DNA of 64,000 nt from CAZHTS01 sp964535315 (GCA_964535315.1 CAZHTS010000006.1:1-64000); one strand, 5' to 3'; shown: positions 1 through 8,121, numbered from the stretch's first letter. Numbers and translations are program-made. The notes: generated from the sequence alone by a model not told the origin.

Positions 1-69
1 GCGGCGCAACGATTAAGCGTGACAACCTGCCCACCCCTGTTTAACCTCTGCCGCAGAGCGCCGGTCGAT

Positions 70-816
70 TTATGCCAGCTGCGCCAGGAAGCGTTCGACT
101 TCGGCGTAGAACAGGTCGGGGCGCGTCCACATCAGCGGGTGCCCGCCGGCGTGGGCCAGCAGCGCCTGGCTGCCCGGGACCTGGCGCAGCATGTTGAGCG
201 TCTGTTCTGCCAGGTCCGGGATGAATTCATCCCGGCTGCTGGCGGTAAACAGCACCGGGCAGCGGATTTCCGCCAGGCGGCCGTGATAATGGTCGCCGCC
301 GGCGGCGGCAAAGTCGAGCAGCAGGGCGTTATCGGCCAGCACCACCTGGCGCCAGTCCGGGCCATGCCCGGCGAGCCAGAAGCCCTGGAGCAGCGGGTGC
401 TCCAGGTTGCGCCCGGCGACGATGGCGCCCAGCGCGGCGGGGTCGTAGCGTTCCCCTTCGCTGTCGGCCACCACGGCGCGCACCCGGGCCGGAAAGTCGA
501 TCGCCTGCCAGAGGGCCACGGTGGCGCCGCCGCTCATGCCAACCGCAATCCAGCGTTCCTGGCCGAGGTGGTGGGCCAGGGCCGCCGCGGCGCGCCCCGA
601 CTGGCGCCACCAGTCTACCGGCCAGCGTTCCACCCGGTCAGAGCCACCCACGCCGAGGAAATCGAGCGATACGGCGTGGTAGTGGGCCGCAAAGTGGGCG
701 AGTTGTGGCTGCATGTGCACGGACGAGGCGGTGTTGCCGGGGAATAGAAAGAGCAGCGGCCCCTGGCCCTGCTCGGCATAGAAATACGAATGATCTTCAA
801 AACGAAAGTGAGGCAT
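70..816 (-). CDS. alpha/beta hydrolase (alpha/beta fold)
   Basis: A 248-residue cytosolic alpha/beta hydrolase without signal peptide. The nucleophile elbow GMSGG places the serine near residue 95; SSRDEF supplies a likely acid near Asp196 and AGGHP the histidine near 226, so the triad is complete and in the family order. The oxyanion-side motif FPGNTASS is near residue 25. The frame stays open 24 codons upstream, but I chose the ATG at 816 because the conserved fold begins directly after it and a weak AAGAG lies just upstream. The substrate cannot be read from sequence; such enzymes include esterases, lactonases and C-C hydrolases. It is monocistronic and points away from the rest of the window. 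A TATAAT-like hexamer lies upstream at 954-949 on the minus strand, without a clear -35. Confidence 0.85.
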   Translation of the reverse strand: MPHFRFEDHSYFYAEQGQGPLLFLFPGNTASSVHMQPQLAHFAAHYHAVSLDFLGVGGSDRVERWPVDWWRQSGRAAAALAHHLGQERWIAVGMSGGATVALWQAIDFPARVRAVVADSEGERYDPAALGAIVAGRNLEHPLLQGFWLAGHGPDWRQVVLADNALLLDFAAAGGDHYHGRLAEIRCPVLFTASSRDEFIPDLAEQTLNMLRQVPGSQALLAHAGGHPLMWTRPDLFYAEVERFLAQLA

Positions 817-1086
817 TTTGATCTCTTGTGGGATAAGACGGAAAAACGATCCAACGCCGGGGAAATGCACCCGGCCTGGGCGAGCCAATACGGCGACAGG
901 ATGGATCGATTAGCGAATACCCACAGCAGACCTCACGGGATTGGCGCAATTATACCCTGTATGCTCTACCTGCCTACCCTTTGGTGAATTCATTGCTCAT
1001 TTCGGAAGGTCAGCATTTAAAATGGTTGTCGTTGATTCCAGATTGTAATGAATGGCGATGCCTTCTGTTTGCGCAAAAATAGGGCC

Positions 1087-1542
1087 TTAGGCAGAAGCAA
1101 AGTAAAATTGGTCTTCCGTTGGGTCAACTGCAAATTTTAACCTTTCCAAACAACCCGTTAATCCTAGAAATGTTGGCGTTTCTCCCCACTCTTCGGCTGT
1201 TACAGTAGGAATAAAGGCCGTAACCTCCTGAATCAAATCTTCTCCTACTTCTGCTTGCACGCGCATAGTGACTCTATGTAAGAGGCCTTCAATGCGATTC
1301 CCGCGGATAGATAACGTTTCGCTTTTAATCGCGCCCTGTGAGTCAAGCCCCAATTCTTCTGCAATACTCGGTTCAATGATTAGGTAAACGCCGCCTGTAT
1401 CTACAACCGCGCGCACAAAAACATTCTCGATAGAAATGGGGATGATTAAACGGTTGGCGTCTTGCCGAATTCCGGGAATTGGACGAATTTCGCAAGAGGT
1501 CTTGCCCGTTGAAAATGAACTGCCGTTAGCAAAGAAAAGCAT
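1087..1542 (-). CDS. retropepsin-like aspartic protease domain protein
   Basis: A 151-residue protein with the hallmark of clan AA single-domain aspartic proteases: a hydrophobic strand ending in AVVDTGG (Asp48-Thr-Gly), followed by a stretch with EELGL, as in retropepsin-like bacterial proteins that act as dimers. The second hydrophobic-glycine element (FLGLTGCLERLKF) also fits the family. The start at 1542 overlaps the stop of the upstream gene as TGATG, implying translational coupling; a longer frame upstream to 1656 lies inside the neighbouring gene and is rejected. It is the last gene of a three-gene minus-strand cassette whose base composition is clearly more AT-rich than the rest of the window. 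Catalytic activity and substrate are unknown. The family call rests on the DTG motif and its context. Confidence 0.7.
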   Translation of the reverse strand: MLFFANGSSFSTGKTSCEIRPIPGIRQDANRLIIPISIENVFVRAVVDTGGVYLIIEPSIAEELGLDSQGAIKSETLSIRGNRIEGLLHRVTMRVQAEVGEDLIQEVTAFIPTVTAEEWGETPTFLGLTGCLERLKFAVDPTEDQFYFASA

Positions 1543-2192
1543 CAATATACCTTGGTCACGAGAATTCGAGTATTTTTCAATGGGCCGACCTGATTCCTGA
1601 TGTCCTGCATAGTCTTCCCAAATGCCAACAAATCCCCATCCCGCAAAGCCACCCACATCCCTTGATACTTCTCATGGTGTTCTTTCAGCCAAATGTTGTT
1701 TTTTGCTACCCCAGGGTCAGCGGGCGCGTTCGACTGGATAGTTTTGACAGGCGCAAGTATCTTTACATGTTTAGCAATTTCAACATCCTCAGGAAAGCGA
1801 GAGGCTCCATCTTGTGTAAGCTTGCGAGCAGTCAAATGTGCCCCAACCTGGAGCGCCAATTCTATGGCTTTTAAATAATCGTCTACGGGGCGAATTTGCC
1901 AATCCATATCTGCTACCAGTTGGGCAAAGCTGTCCGTATCTTCTAAAACCACCGCTCTTTCTAATTGGGTCATCTCCCGATCATAGTGGTAAGGAAAAGT
2001 CTGCTCAATTGGCAACCAATAGGATGAAGTGATACTCCCCGAGGTTGTTGTATTAACTCGCTCATGGGTTTGTGGGATGGCTATGCCAGATGATGTGTCG
2101 AAAAAGGAGCCCACTACATCTAAGAGCCGTTTGTAGGTGCTGTTTATAACTACCTCTTTATATGTGACTGGCTCTAGATAATCAGTAACCAT
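1542..2192 (-). CDS. hypothetical protein with C-terminal DUF5678-like domain
   Basis: A 216-residue protein of unknown function. The last 45 or so residues (from WLKEHHEKYQGMWVAL through FGKTMQDIRNQ to ILVTKVY) look like DUF5678, a short beta-rich domain often encoded beside retropepsin-like proteins. The middle (about residues 80-150) is helical and repeat-like, containing DSFAQLVADMDW and AIELALQVGAHLTARKL, which could be a TPR-type solenoid. There is no signal peptide or membrane segment. The ATG at 2192 follows the upstream stop by one base and is preferred over an in-frame ATG at 2216 that would overlap the upstream gene. The downstream protease starts inside the stop codon of this gene, so the three proteins are probably made together. 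Confidence 0.6.
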   Translation of the reverse strand: MVTDYLEPVTYKEVVINSTYKRLLDVVGSFFDTSSGIAIPQTHERVNTTTSGSITSSYWLPIEQTFPYHYDREMTQLERAVVLEDTDSFAQLVADMDWQIRPVDDYLKAIELALQVGAHLTARKLTQDGASRFPEDVEIAKHVKILAPVKTIQSNAPADPGVAKNNIWLKEHHEKYQGMWVALRDGDLLAFGKTMQDIRNQVGPLKNTRILVTKVY

Positions 2193-2193
2193 A

Positions 2194-2964
2194 TCAGTCC
2201 TCTCGAATAGGTTCAAATCGTTCCAAACTATGATCCTTTATGCACCAACGAAACGCCTGATAAATTTGGTTATGGTAACGATTCAGACGCCTGTTTAGGT
2301 TCTTGAATTCAATTTGCCCCTCTTCAAAATAATCAAGATCAAGAATGAAGAATTGCTCCTTTTGTTCTTTTCCATAACCAAACCGAATGGTAAGTTTTGC
2401 TTTTCCATCAGGGATAACAAATTGTGAAATAGTTTCCTCTGGTTCTGACCAGGCCTCAGAACGAATAAAACAAGTCAGGTCGTCGCGGAATAATCCCAGT
2501 AGTTCTTGATAAGAAGAACAGCCAGTGTTTTTACGGGTGAATTGGTTAATGAAGCGCAGCCCAACCCGGGATGTTATCGGGAGAGTAAATTTTTCCTGGG
2601 CCACATTTTCGATAAAAGAAAAATCATTTACAAAATCATGCCAATGGGTATATGCAGTGGTCGACAAGGCAAAAAAGTCGGGCGCCAGAGCTACATTGGA
2701 TTTCGAGTCCAGTGATTTAAAACGATATATTTTAGGTGATGTCTCTATCGTTGGCTTTTCAGCCGTTGGGCTTATCCCAAATTGAAACATAACCCCTTGC
2801 TCGACTTCAAGACCCGGATAACGGTTCCGTATGGCCTCCTGGAAATCTGCAGGGGCCTCTTTTCCAATTCGAAGAATCGGAGGAAATCTCACCTGACAGA
2901 GCACCTCGCGTAAAGGTGACTTTTTTAAGCGCACCTCCGATTGTTGGGGAAATGTGATATTCAT
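2194..2964 (-). CDS. TIGR04255 family protein
   Basis: A 256-residue protein that resembles the sporadically distributed TIGR04255 family: the N-terminus has the typical run KKSPLREVLCQVRFPPILRI, followed by FQEAIRNRYPGLEVEQG, and later RVGLRFINQF. No enzymatic motif, signal peptide or membrane segment is visible. The family has no established function. It is the first gene of a compact cassette; the next gene begins one base after its stop. Upstream on the minus strand there is a TATAAT hexamer at 3004-2999, but no good -35. The AT-rich composition and scattered family distribution suggest horizontal acquisition. Confidence 0.75.
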   Translation of the reverse strand: MNITFPQQSEVRLKKSPLREVLCQVRFPPILRIGKEAPADFQEAIRNRYPGLEVEQGVMFQFGISPTAEKPTIETSPKIYRFKSLDSKSNVALAPDFFALSTTAYTHWHDFVNDFSFIENVAQEKFTLPITSRVGLRFINQFTRKNTGCSSYQELLGLFRDDLTCFIRSEAWSEPEETISQFVIPDGKAKLTIRFGYGKEQKEQFFILDLDYFEEGQIEFKNLNRRLNRYHNQIYQAFRWCIKDHSLERFEPIRED

Positions 2965-3126
2965 AGCATGCCTCTTAGTGCCAAATCTTCACTCTATTAT
3001 TATAGCGCAATTGCCAAAAATGTTTTCCTTGTTATCGTTATCTGGCGGGCTATTACTCCTGCTCCAAAAGATCCAAAATATTCTGCGCCGCGCGAATCGC
3101 ACCCGCGGCTGCCGGCCATTTTCTTG

Positions 3127-3155
3127 TTGACGGCGAAGTAAAAGACTGCTATGAT
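3127..3155 (+). promoter_or_regulatory. sigma-70-type promoter of yvcK
   Basis: TTGACG at 3127-3132, a 17-base spacer and TATGAT at 3150-3155, with an extended TG two bases before the -10. The first in-frame ATG of yvcK (3151) lies inside this -10, so the predicted transcript, starting near 3162, would begin only a few bases before the second ATG at 3166. Confidence 0.65.
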
Positions 3156-3165
3156 AAGATGCGAT

Positions 3166-4515
3166 ATGCAAGGAAGATCCACTGCCTGGTACGAACGAAT
3201 CTGGGTGTCGATACGCAAGAAGTTACGCTGGTTGACGCCGGGTTTGGGAGTCAAGCGGTGGGTGTTTTTAATTCTGGCGGGGACGACGTTGATCGGGGTG
3301 GGTTTCGCCATCCTGGTGCTGGACGTGTACCGCACCGCCCCGGAGACGTGGTGGCTGCCGATCCTCTCGGCGCTGTCGCTGCGCTTCCTCGACCGCCCGC
3401 TGCGGGCGGTGATCTTTGGCGGGCTGGGCATGCTGCTGATCCTGATCGGCACCTGGCGACTGAACACGGCGCTGCTGCGGCCCTTCTTGCGACCGGGCCA
3501 GCCGCTGCTGGATACGGTTTCGGCCTACCGGCGCAAGGAACGCGGCCCGCGCATCGTGGTGATCGGCGGCGGCACCGGGCTTTCGGCGCTGCTGCGCGGG
3601 CTGAAGGAACATACCCGCAACCTGACGGCGATCGTGACGGTGGCCGACGACGGCGGGTCTTCGGGCGAACTGCGGCGCAGCATGGGCATCCTGCCGCCGG
3701 GCGACATCCGCAACTGCCTGGCGGCGCTCTCCAAAGACGAGGCGCTGCTGACGCAGTTGTTCCAGTACCGGTTTTCGAGCGGGGCCGGACTGAACGGGCA
3801 CACCCTGGGCAACCTGCTGATCACCGCCCTGACCGACATCACCGGCAGTTTTGAAGAGGCGGTGGCCGAGTCGGGCCGGGTGCTGGCGGTGCAGGGCCAG
3901 GTGCTGCCGGCCACGCTGCACGACGTGCGCCTGGTGGCCGAGGTGCATTTGCCGGATCACGGCCGGGATATCCGCGTCAAGGGCGAGAGCCAGATCCCCA
4001 AAGCGGCCGGCAAGGTGCAGCGCATCTGGCTGGAGCCCAACAACCCGCTGGCGTTTCCGCCGGCGCTGCAGGCCATCCTGGCGGCGGATTTGATCGTGGT
4101 CGGGCCGGGCAGCCTGTATACCAGCCTGCTGCCCAACCTGTTGGTGCCCGACCTGGCCGAGGCGATTCGCGCCAGCCGGGCGTTGAAATTCTACGTGTGC
4201 AACGTCGCCACCCAGCCGGGCGAGACCGATGGGTATTCGTGCGGCGATCACGTGCATACCATCGAGCGCGTGCTGGGCGAGGGCATCTTTCAGGTGGTGG
4301 TGTGCAATGGGCGCACGGAAGGCCGGCTGCCCAAAGAACTGGATTGGGTGCGCGCCGATCCCGAGATGGAGAGCGCCTTTTCGTTGTATCAGACCGACCT
4401 GGTGGACGACGAGCGCCCCTGGCGTCACGATTCGGCCAAGCTTGCCAGGGCGATTATCGATTTGTTCTACGAACGCACCGGGCCGTTGAGCAGCCGGGAG
4501 GCGGAAGAAAGCTAA
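3166..4515 (+). CDS. yvcK: YvcK/CofD-like gluconeogenesis factor, membrane-anchored
   Basis: A 449-residue YvcK family protein. The CofD-like Rossmann core begins near residue 125 with VIGGGTGLSALLRGLK, followed by VADDGGSSGELR, PPGDIRNCLAALS and GPGSLYTSLLPNLLV, all hallmarks of YvcK. YvcK homologues bind UDP-sugars and are needed for growth on gluconeogenic carbon and for cell-wall homeostasis. Two hydrophobic segments (about residues 33-55 and 82-100) precede the core, so the protein is probably anchored in the membrane with its core in the cytoplasm. I place the start at 3166 because the earlier ATG at 3151 sits inside the predicted -10 element; if that promoter is not used the protein is five residues longer. 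It is followed by gap and pgk, which suits a role in central carbon control. Confidence 0.9.
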   Translation: MQGRSTAWYERIWVSIRKKLRWLTPGLGVKRWVFLILAGTTLIGVGFAILVLDVYRTAPETWWLPILSALSLRFLDRPLRAVIFGGLGMLLILIGTWRLNTALLRPFLRPGQPLLDTVSAYRRKERGPRIVVIGGGTGLSALLRGLKEHTRNLTAIVTVADDGGSSGELRRSMGILPPGDIRNCLAALSKDEALLTQLFQYRFSSGAGLNGHTLGNLLITALTDITGSFEEAVAESGRVLAVQGQVLPATLHDVRLVAEVHLPDHGRDIRVKGESQIPKAAGKVQRIWLEPNNPLAFPPALQAILAADLIVVGPGSLYTSLLPNLLVPDLAEAIRASRALKFYVCNVATQPGETDGYSCGDHVHTIERVLGEGIFQVVVCNGRTEGRLPKELDWVRADPEMESAFSLYQTDLVDDERPWRHDSAKLARAIIDLFYERTGPLSSREAEES

Positions 4516-4554
4516 ACTTGTGCTTCTGTTCATGCCGTCCAGACAACCGCGGCA

Positions 4555-4563
4555 TGGTAAAAT
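4555..4563 (+). promoter_or_regulatory. possible extended -10 promoter of gap
   Basis: TGG followed by TAAAAT (4558-4563) forms an extended -10 about 30 bases before the gap start; no good -35 is present. An inverted repeat (CATGCCG at 4531-4537 and CGGCATG at 4550-4556) abuts it and could be an operator or the tail hairpin of the yvcK transcript. Confidence 0.4.
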
Positions 4564-4592
4564 ACACCTATATTCAAATGAGGAGGAACAAA

Positions 4593-5645
4593 ATGGCAGT
4601 CAAAGTTGGTATCAATGGTTTTGGCCGTATTGGCCGTCAGGTCTTAAAGGCGATCCAGGAACGCAGCGGGGGCGAACTTGAGGTTGTGGCGATTAATGAC
4701 CTGTTTGATTCCAAGACGAATGCCCACCTGTTCAAGTACGATTCGAACTATGGCATTTACCCTGGGTCGGTTGAGGTTGTGGATAACAACCTGGTGATCG
4801 ACGGCAAGACCATTCAGGTTTTTGCCGAAAAAGACCCGGGCAGCCTGAAGTGGGCCGAGTTGGGCGTCGATATCGTCATTGAGTCGACCGGTGTTTTCAC
4901 CGACGCCAATGGTGATCCCGCCAAGGGCAAGGCTGGCGCCCGCGTGCACATTGAAAAGGGCGGCGCCAAGAAGGTGATCATCAGCGCCCCGGCCAAGAAC
5001 GAGGACCTGACGCTGGTCATGGGCGTCAACGACGCCATGTACGATCCCGCCAAGCATCACGTGGTTTCGAACGCTTCGTGCACCACCAACTGCCTGGCGC
5101 CCGCCGCCAAGGTGATCCACGACAATTTCCGCATCCAGCACGGTGTGATGACCACCATTCACTCGTACACCAACGATCAGGTCATCCTGGATCAGGGCCA
5201 CAAGAAAGAAATGCGCCGCTCGCGGGCTGCCGGGTTGAACATCATCCCGACCACCACGGGCGCCGCCAAGGCGGTTGCGCTGGTGATCCCCGACCTGAAG
5301 GGCAAGTTCGACGGTTTCTCGCTGCGCGTGCCCACCCCCACCGTTTCGATCGTGGACTTTGTCTGCACGGTTGAGAAGGCGACGAGCAAGGACGAGGTCA
5401 ATGGTCTTTTCAAGGCGATGGCAGCTGGCGCGTTGAAGGGCATCCTGGGTTACTCGGCCGGCGAGTACGGCGATCCCCTGGTCTCGATGGACTTCAAGGG
5501 CGATCCCCGCTCCTCGATCGTGGATGGCGCTCAGACGATGGTGATGGGCGGCAACCTGATCAAGGTTGTGACCTGGTACGACAACGAGTGGGGCTACTCC
5601 TGCCGCACCGCGGATCTGGCGCTCGTGATGGCCAAGTCGCTCTAG
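4593..5645 (+). CDS. gap: glyceraldehyde-3-phosphate dehydrogenase, type I
   Basis: A 350-residue NAD-dependent GAPDH that converts glyceraldehyde-3-phosphate to 1,3-bisphosphoglycerate in glycolysis. The Rossmann motif INGFGRIGRQ opens the protein, SNASCTTNC places the catalytic cysteine at residue 163, and HSYTNDQ gives the catalytic histidine near 190. VAINDLFD, with an acidic residue after the second strand, favours NAD over NADP. The ATG at 4593 has an excellent AGGAGG ten bases upstream; the long open frame further upstream runs antiphase to yvcK and is ignored. It is followed 99 bases later by pgk in the same direction, the common glycolytic arrangement. Confidence 0.97.
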   Translation: MAVKVGINGFGRIGRQVLKAIQERSGGELEVVAINDLFDSKTNAHLFKYDSNYGIYPGSVEVVDNNLVIDGKTIQVFAEKDPGSLKWAELGVDIVIESTGVFTDANGDPAKGKAGARVHIEKGGAKKVIISAPAKNEDLTLVMGVNDAMYDPAKHHVVSNASCTTNCLAPAAKVIHDNFRIQHGVMTTIHSYTNDQVILDQGHKKEMRRSRAAGLNIIPTTTGAAKAVALVIPDLKGKFDGFSLRVPTPTVSIVDFVCTVEKATSKDEVNGLFKAMAAGALKGILGYSAGEYGDPLVSMDFKGDPRSSIVDGAQTMVMGGNLIKVVTWYDNEWGYSCRTADLALVMAKSL

Positions 5646-5744
5646 TTTTCGAGGGCTGTAGCAAAACATGTGGAATGCGTGATCTGGTGATCCACTGGAT
5701 GGGCCGGGTTGCGCATTCCGCTTATTTCATCACCGGAGGACGGT

Positions 5745-6920
5745 ATGTTCAGCAAGAAGACGATTGAGGATATCGATGTAAAGGGAAAGCATGTCCTGGT
5801 GCGGGTCGATTTCAACGTTCCGACCAAGGAAGGCAAAGTTGGCGACGATACCCGCATCCGGGCCGCGCTGCCGACGATCGAATACCTGCTGGGGCAGGGT
5901 GCGGCGGTCATTTTGTGCTCGCACCTCGGCCGCCCGAAGGGTGGGCCAGACCCCAAGTATACGCTCAAGCCAGTGGCTGAACATCTGAGCGGGCTGTTGG
6001 GCAAACCGGTGGCCTTTGCCGAAGACTGCGTCGGGCCGGCGGCCGAAGCCGCCGCAAAGGCGTTGCAGCCGGGCGAGGTGCTGGTGCTGGAAAATACGCG
6101 CTTCCACCCGGAAGAGGAAAAGAACGACCTGGAACTGGCCAAACAGATGGCCTCGCTGGCGCAGGTATACGTCAACGATGCCTTCGGCACGGCACACCGG
6201 GCGCATTCCTCGACCGAGGGCGTGGCGCGCTTCTTGCCGGCGGTGGCCGGTTATCTGCTGCAAAAAGAAATTCGCTACCTGGGCCAGGCGGTGGCCGAAC
6301 CCAAGCGTCCGTTTGTGGCCATTCTGGGCGGGGCGAAGATCAGCGATAAGATTGGGGTGATCCGCAACCTGCTGACCAAGGCCGACCATGTGTTGATCGG
6401 CGGCGGGATGGCCAATACCTTCCTCAAGGCCAGGGGCCTGGCGATGGCCGACTCACTGGTGGAGGAAACGGCGCTGGATACCGCCCGCGAACTGCTGGCA
6501 GCCGGCGGCGATAAGCTGCACCTGCCGGTGGACATGGCGCTGGGCGACAAGTTCGACGCCGAAGCCGAAAAGAAGGTGCTGCCGGTCGGGGACGTGCCCG
6601 ATGGCTGGCGCATCCTGGATATTGGCCCCGAGACCGTGGCGGCCTACAGCAAGGTGATTGCTGCGGCGGGCACGGTGGTGTGGAACGGGCCGATGGGCGT
6701 GTTCGAGTTCCCGCGCTTTGCCGAGGGCACCTTTGGCGTGGCCAAGGCGGTGGCGGCCAGCGAGGCGGTGAGCGTCATCGGCGGTGGTGAGTCGGTGGCG
6801 GCCATCCAGCAGTCGGGTCTGGCGGATCAGATCACGCACATTTCGACCGGCGGCGGCGCGTCGCTGGAAATGTTGGAAGGGCTGGTGCTGCCGGGTCTGG
6901 CGGCTTTGATGGATAAATAG
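5745..6920 (+). CDS. pgk: phosphoglycerate kinase
   Basis: A 391-residue phosphoglycerate kinase, the usual bacterial length, transferring phosphate between 1,3-bisphosphoglycerate and ADP. Visible signatures are VLVRVDFNVP at residues 16-25, LCSHLGRPKG, the substrate loop with ENTRFHPEEEKND, FVAILGGAKISDKIGV, and the C-terminal nucleotide site GGGESVAA with TGGGASLE. The start at 5745 is preceded by CGGAGGAC; an in-frame ATG at 5709 lies upstream of this ribosome site. It forms a unit with gap and is closed by a strong intrinsic terminator at 6945-6981. Confidence 0.97.
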   Translation: MFSKKTIEDIDVKGKHVLVRVDFNVPTKEGKVGDDTRIRAALPTIEYLLGQGAAVILCSHLGRPKGGPDPKYTLKPVAEHLSGLLGKPVAFAEDCVGPAAEAAAKALQPGEVLVLENTRFHPEEEKNDLELAKQMASLAQVYVNDAFGTAHRAHSSTEGVARFLPAVAGYLLQKEIRYLGQAVAEPKRPFVAILGGAKISDKIGVIRNLLTKADHVLIGGGMANTFLKARGLAMADSLVEETALDTARELLAAGGDKLHLPVDMALGDKFDAEAEKKVLPVGDVPDGWRILDIGPETVAAYSKVIAAAGTVVWNGPMGVFEFPRFAEGTFGVAKAVAASEAVSVIGGGESVAAIQQSGLADQITHISTGGGASLEMLEGLVLPGLAALMDK

Positions 6921-6944
6921 ACGGCCTGGACCAGGACGTTGCTT

Positions 6945-6981
6945 CTCCCCGCCCGCCATTTTGGATGGGCGGGGAGTTTTT
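6945..6981 (+). terminator. intrinsic terminator after pgk
   Basis: A ten-base GC-rich stem (CTCCCCGCCC with GGGCGGGGAG) and a 12-base loop are followed directly by TTTTT. It ends the gap-pgk transcript just before the ribosome site of the next gene. Confidence 0.92.
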
Positions 6982-6992
6982 AAGGAGGTGCG

Positions 6993-7439
6993 ATGAAAAA
7001 GCCGGTGAAATGGATCTTGATCATCCTGGCGCTGGTCGTGGGGGGCGGGGCGTTGTGCCTGGGGGTGGCGCAGCTGGTGCCCTACGGGCGGGATCACACC
7101 AACCCGCCGGTGGTAGCCGAGCCGCAGTGGGACAGCCCGCAGACGCGCGCGCTGGCCAAACGGGCGTGTTTCGACTGCCACAGCAACGAGACGGTGTGGC
7201 CGTGGTACAGTAACGTGGCCCCGGTCTCCTGGCTGGTGCAGCACGACGTGGAAGAGGGGCGCAGCAAAGTGAACTTCTCGGAATGGGACGGTGAGGAAGC
7301 GGATGATATCCTGGAGGTGGTGCAGCGCGGCGAGATGCCGCCGGCGCAATATTTGCCGATGCACCCGGAAGCAAAGCTGAGCGCCACGGAGAAAGAAACG
7401 TTCCTGAGCGGCCTGGAGAAGACGTTCGGGGAACGCTAG
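6993..7439 (+). CDS. haem-binding domain protein (Haem_bd family)
   Basis: A 148-residue exported or membrane-anchored protein with one N-terminal hydrophobic helix (about residues 7-27) and a single c-type haem motif CFDCH near residue 57. The surrounding sequence (CHSNETVWPWYSNVAPVSW, then VNFSEW and a late GEMPP) matches the Haem_bd family (PF14376), small cytochromes of unknown electron partner. The strong AAGGAGGTG site gives a clear start. It stands alone between the pgk terminator and the TetR gene. The terminator lies so close upstream that the gene either depends on read-through or has an unseen promoter. Confidence 0.85.
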   Translation: MKKPVKWILIILALVVGGGALCLGVAQLVPYGRDHTNPPVVAEPQWDSPQTRALAKRACFDCHSNETVWPWYSNVAPVSWLVQHDVEEGRSKVNFSEWDGEEADDILEVVQRGEMPPAQYLPMHPEAKLSATEKETFLSGLEKTFGER

Positions 7440-7440
7440 G

Positions 7441-7490
7441 GAACACGGATTTACCCGCTGATACGGATTGGCGGCCCTGTGCCGCGGATT
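7441..7490 (+). repeat. dispersed ACACGGATT-type intergenic repeat, copy 1
   Basis: The intergenic sequence contains ACACGGATT, ATACGGATT and CGCGGATTT spaced about 20 bases apart. Related strings follow the GH13 gene (9512) and lie downstream of kdpE (17752). Confidence 0.4.
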
Positions 7491-7496
7491 TGAGGG

Positions 7497-7526
7497 TTGA
7501 CAGACCATTATACCGTGCGGTATAAT
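7497..7526 (+). promoter_or_regulatory. sigma-70 promoter of the tetR gene
   Basis: Consensus TTGACA (7497-7502), an 18-base spacer and consensus TATAAT (7521-7526). The predicted start of transcription falls at about 7533-7534, on the ATG of the regulator, so the transcript would be leaderless. The promoter is embedded in the palindrome at 7500-7533. Confidence 0.8.
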
Positions 7527-7533
7527 GGTCTGT
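7500..7533. promoter_or_regulatory. 34-bp palindromic TetR operator
   Basis: Two 16-base arms (from ACAGACCATTATACCG to its exact complement) flank a TG centre. The palindrome covers the spacer, the -10 and the transcription start of the TetR-family gene, as expected for an autorepressed regulator. Confidence 0.8.
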
Positions 7534-8100
7534 ATGGATAACCGTGAGAACATTTTGAACTGTGCATTGGAGTTGTTTGCGGCGCGCGGTTACGATGCGG
7601 TGGGCGTGCAGGAGGTGGTGGAGGCGGCGGGCATCACCAAGCCGACCCTGTACCACTATTACGGCAGCAAGCAGGGGCTGCTGCGGGCGCTGTTGGAGCG
7701 TTATTACGAACCGTTCAATCGCTCGCTGCAGGCGGCGACGGTCTATCAGCACGATTTGCCGCTGACGTTGGAGCAGGTGGGGCGGGCCTATTTTGAGTTT
7801 GCCCGGGAAAACCCGGTGTATTACCGTTTGCAACTGGCGTTGTACTTTGCGCCGCGACAGAGCGAGGCGTACCAGCTGGTGGCGGGGTGGAGTGATGTGC
7901 AGTACCGCCTGGTGGGGGAGGTGTTTGCGGCGGCGGTGGATGACCACGGCAACATGCGCGGCCGGCAGAACCTGTACGCGGCCACGTTTATCGGAGTGTT
8001 GAATCACTGCATCGTCTTGTGGCTGAACGGCCACGTGCAGTTGGACGACGAACTGCTGCGCCGGGTGGTGCACCAGTTCCAGCACGGTATCTATTCGTAG
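7534..8100 (+). CDS. TetR/AcrR family transcriptional regulator
   Basis: A 188-residue TetR-type repressor. The N-terminal helix-turn-helix is clear: ILNCALELFAARGYDAVGV, VVEAAGITKPTLYHYYGSK and LLRALLERY. The C-terminal ligand domain is variable and does not reveal the effector. Two in-frame ATGs exist; 7525 lies within the -10 hexamer, so 7534, at the predicted transcription start, is preferred. There is no ribosome site, consistent with leaderless translation. The 34-bp palindrome over its promoter indicates autorepression. The next gene downstream is a GH13 enzyme 61 bases away, which is a possible target. Confidence 0.88.
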   Translation: MDNRENILNCALELFAARGYDAVGVQEVVEAAGITKPTLYHYYGSKQGLLRALLERYYEPFNRSLQAATVYQHDLPLTLEQVGRAYFEFARENPVYYRLQLALYFAPRQSEAYQLVAGWSDVQYRLVGEVFAAAVDDHGNMRGRQNLYAATFIGVLNHCIVLWLNGHVQLDDELLRRVVHQFQHGIYS

Positions 8101-8121
8101 GGCGCAATTTTTTTTTGCGCC
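8101..8121 (+). terminator. hairpin with T-rich loop after tetR
   Basis: GGCGCAA and TTGCGCC pair around a loop made only of T. No T run follows the stem, so termination is uncertain. An imperfect inverted repeat (TATACCTAC, GTATGTATA) lies just downstream and could be a second regulator site before the GH13 gene. Confidence 0.4.

Noticed and set aside
3268..4533. A 421-codon open frame on the minus strand across yvcK
   Set aside because: It is a mirror of the GC-rich yvcK gene, with low-complexity Arg/His/Gln composition and no recognisable domain.
4197..4592. Long N-terminal extension of GAPDH
   Set aside because: The extension is out of frame with yvcK and lies mostly within that gene; GAPDH homology and AGGAGG set the start at 4593.
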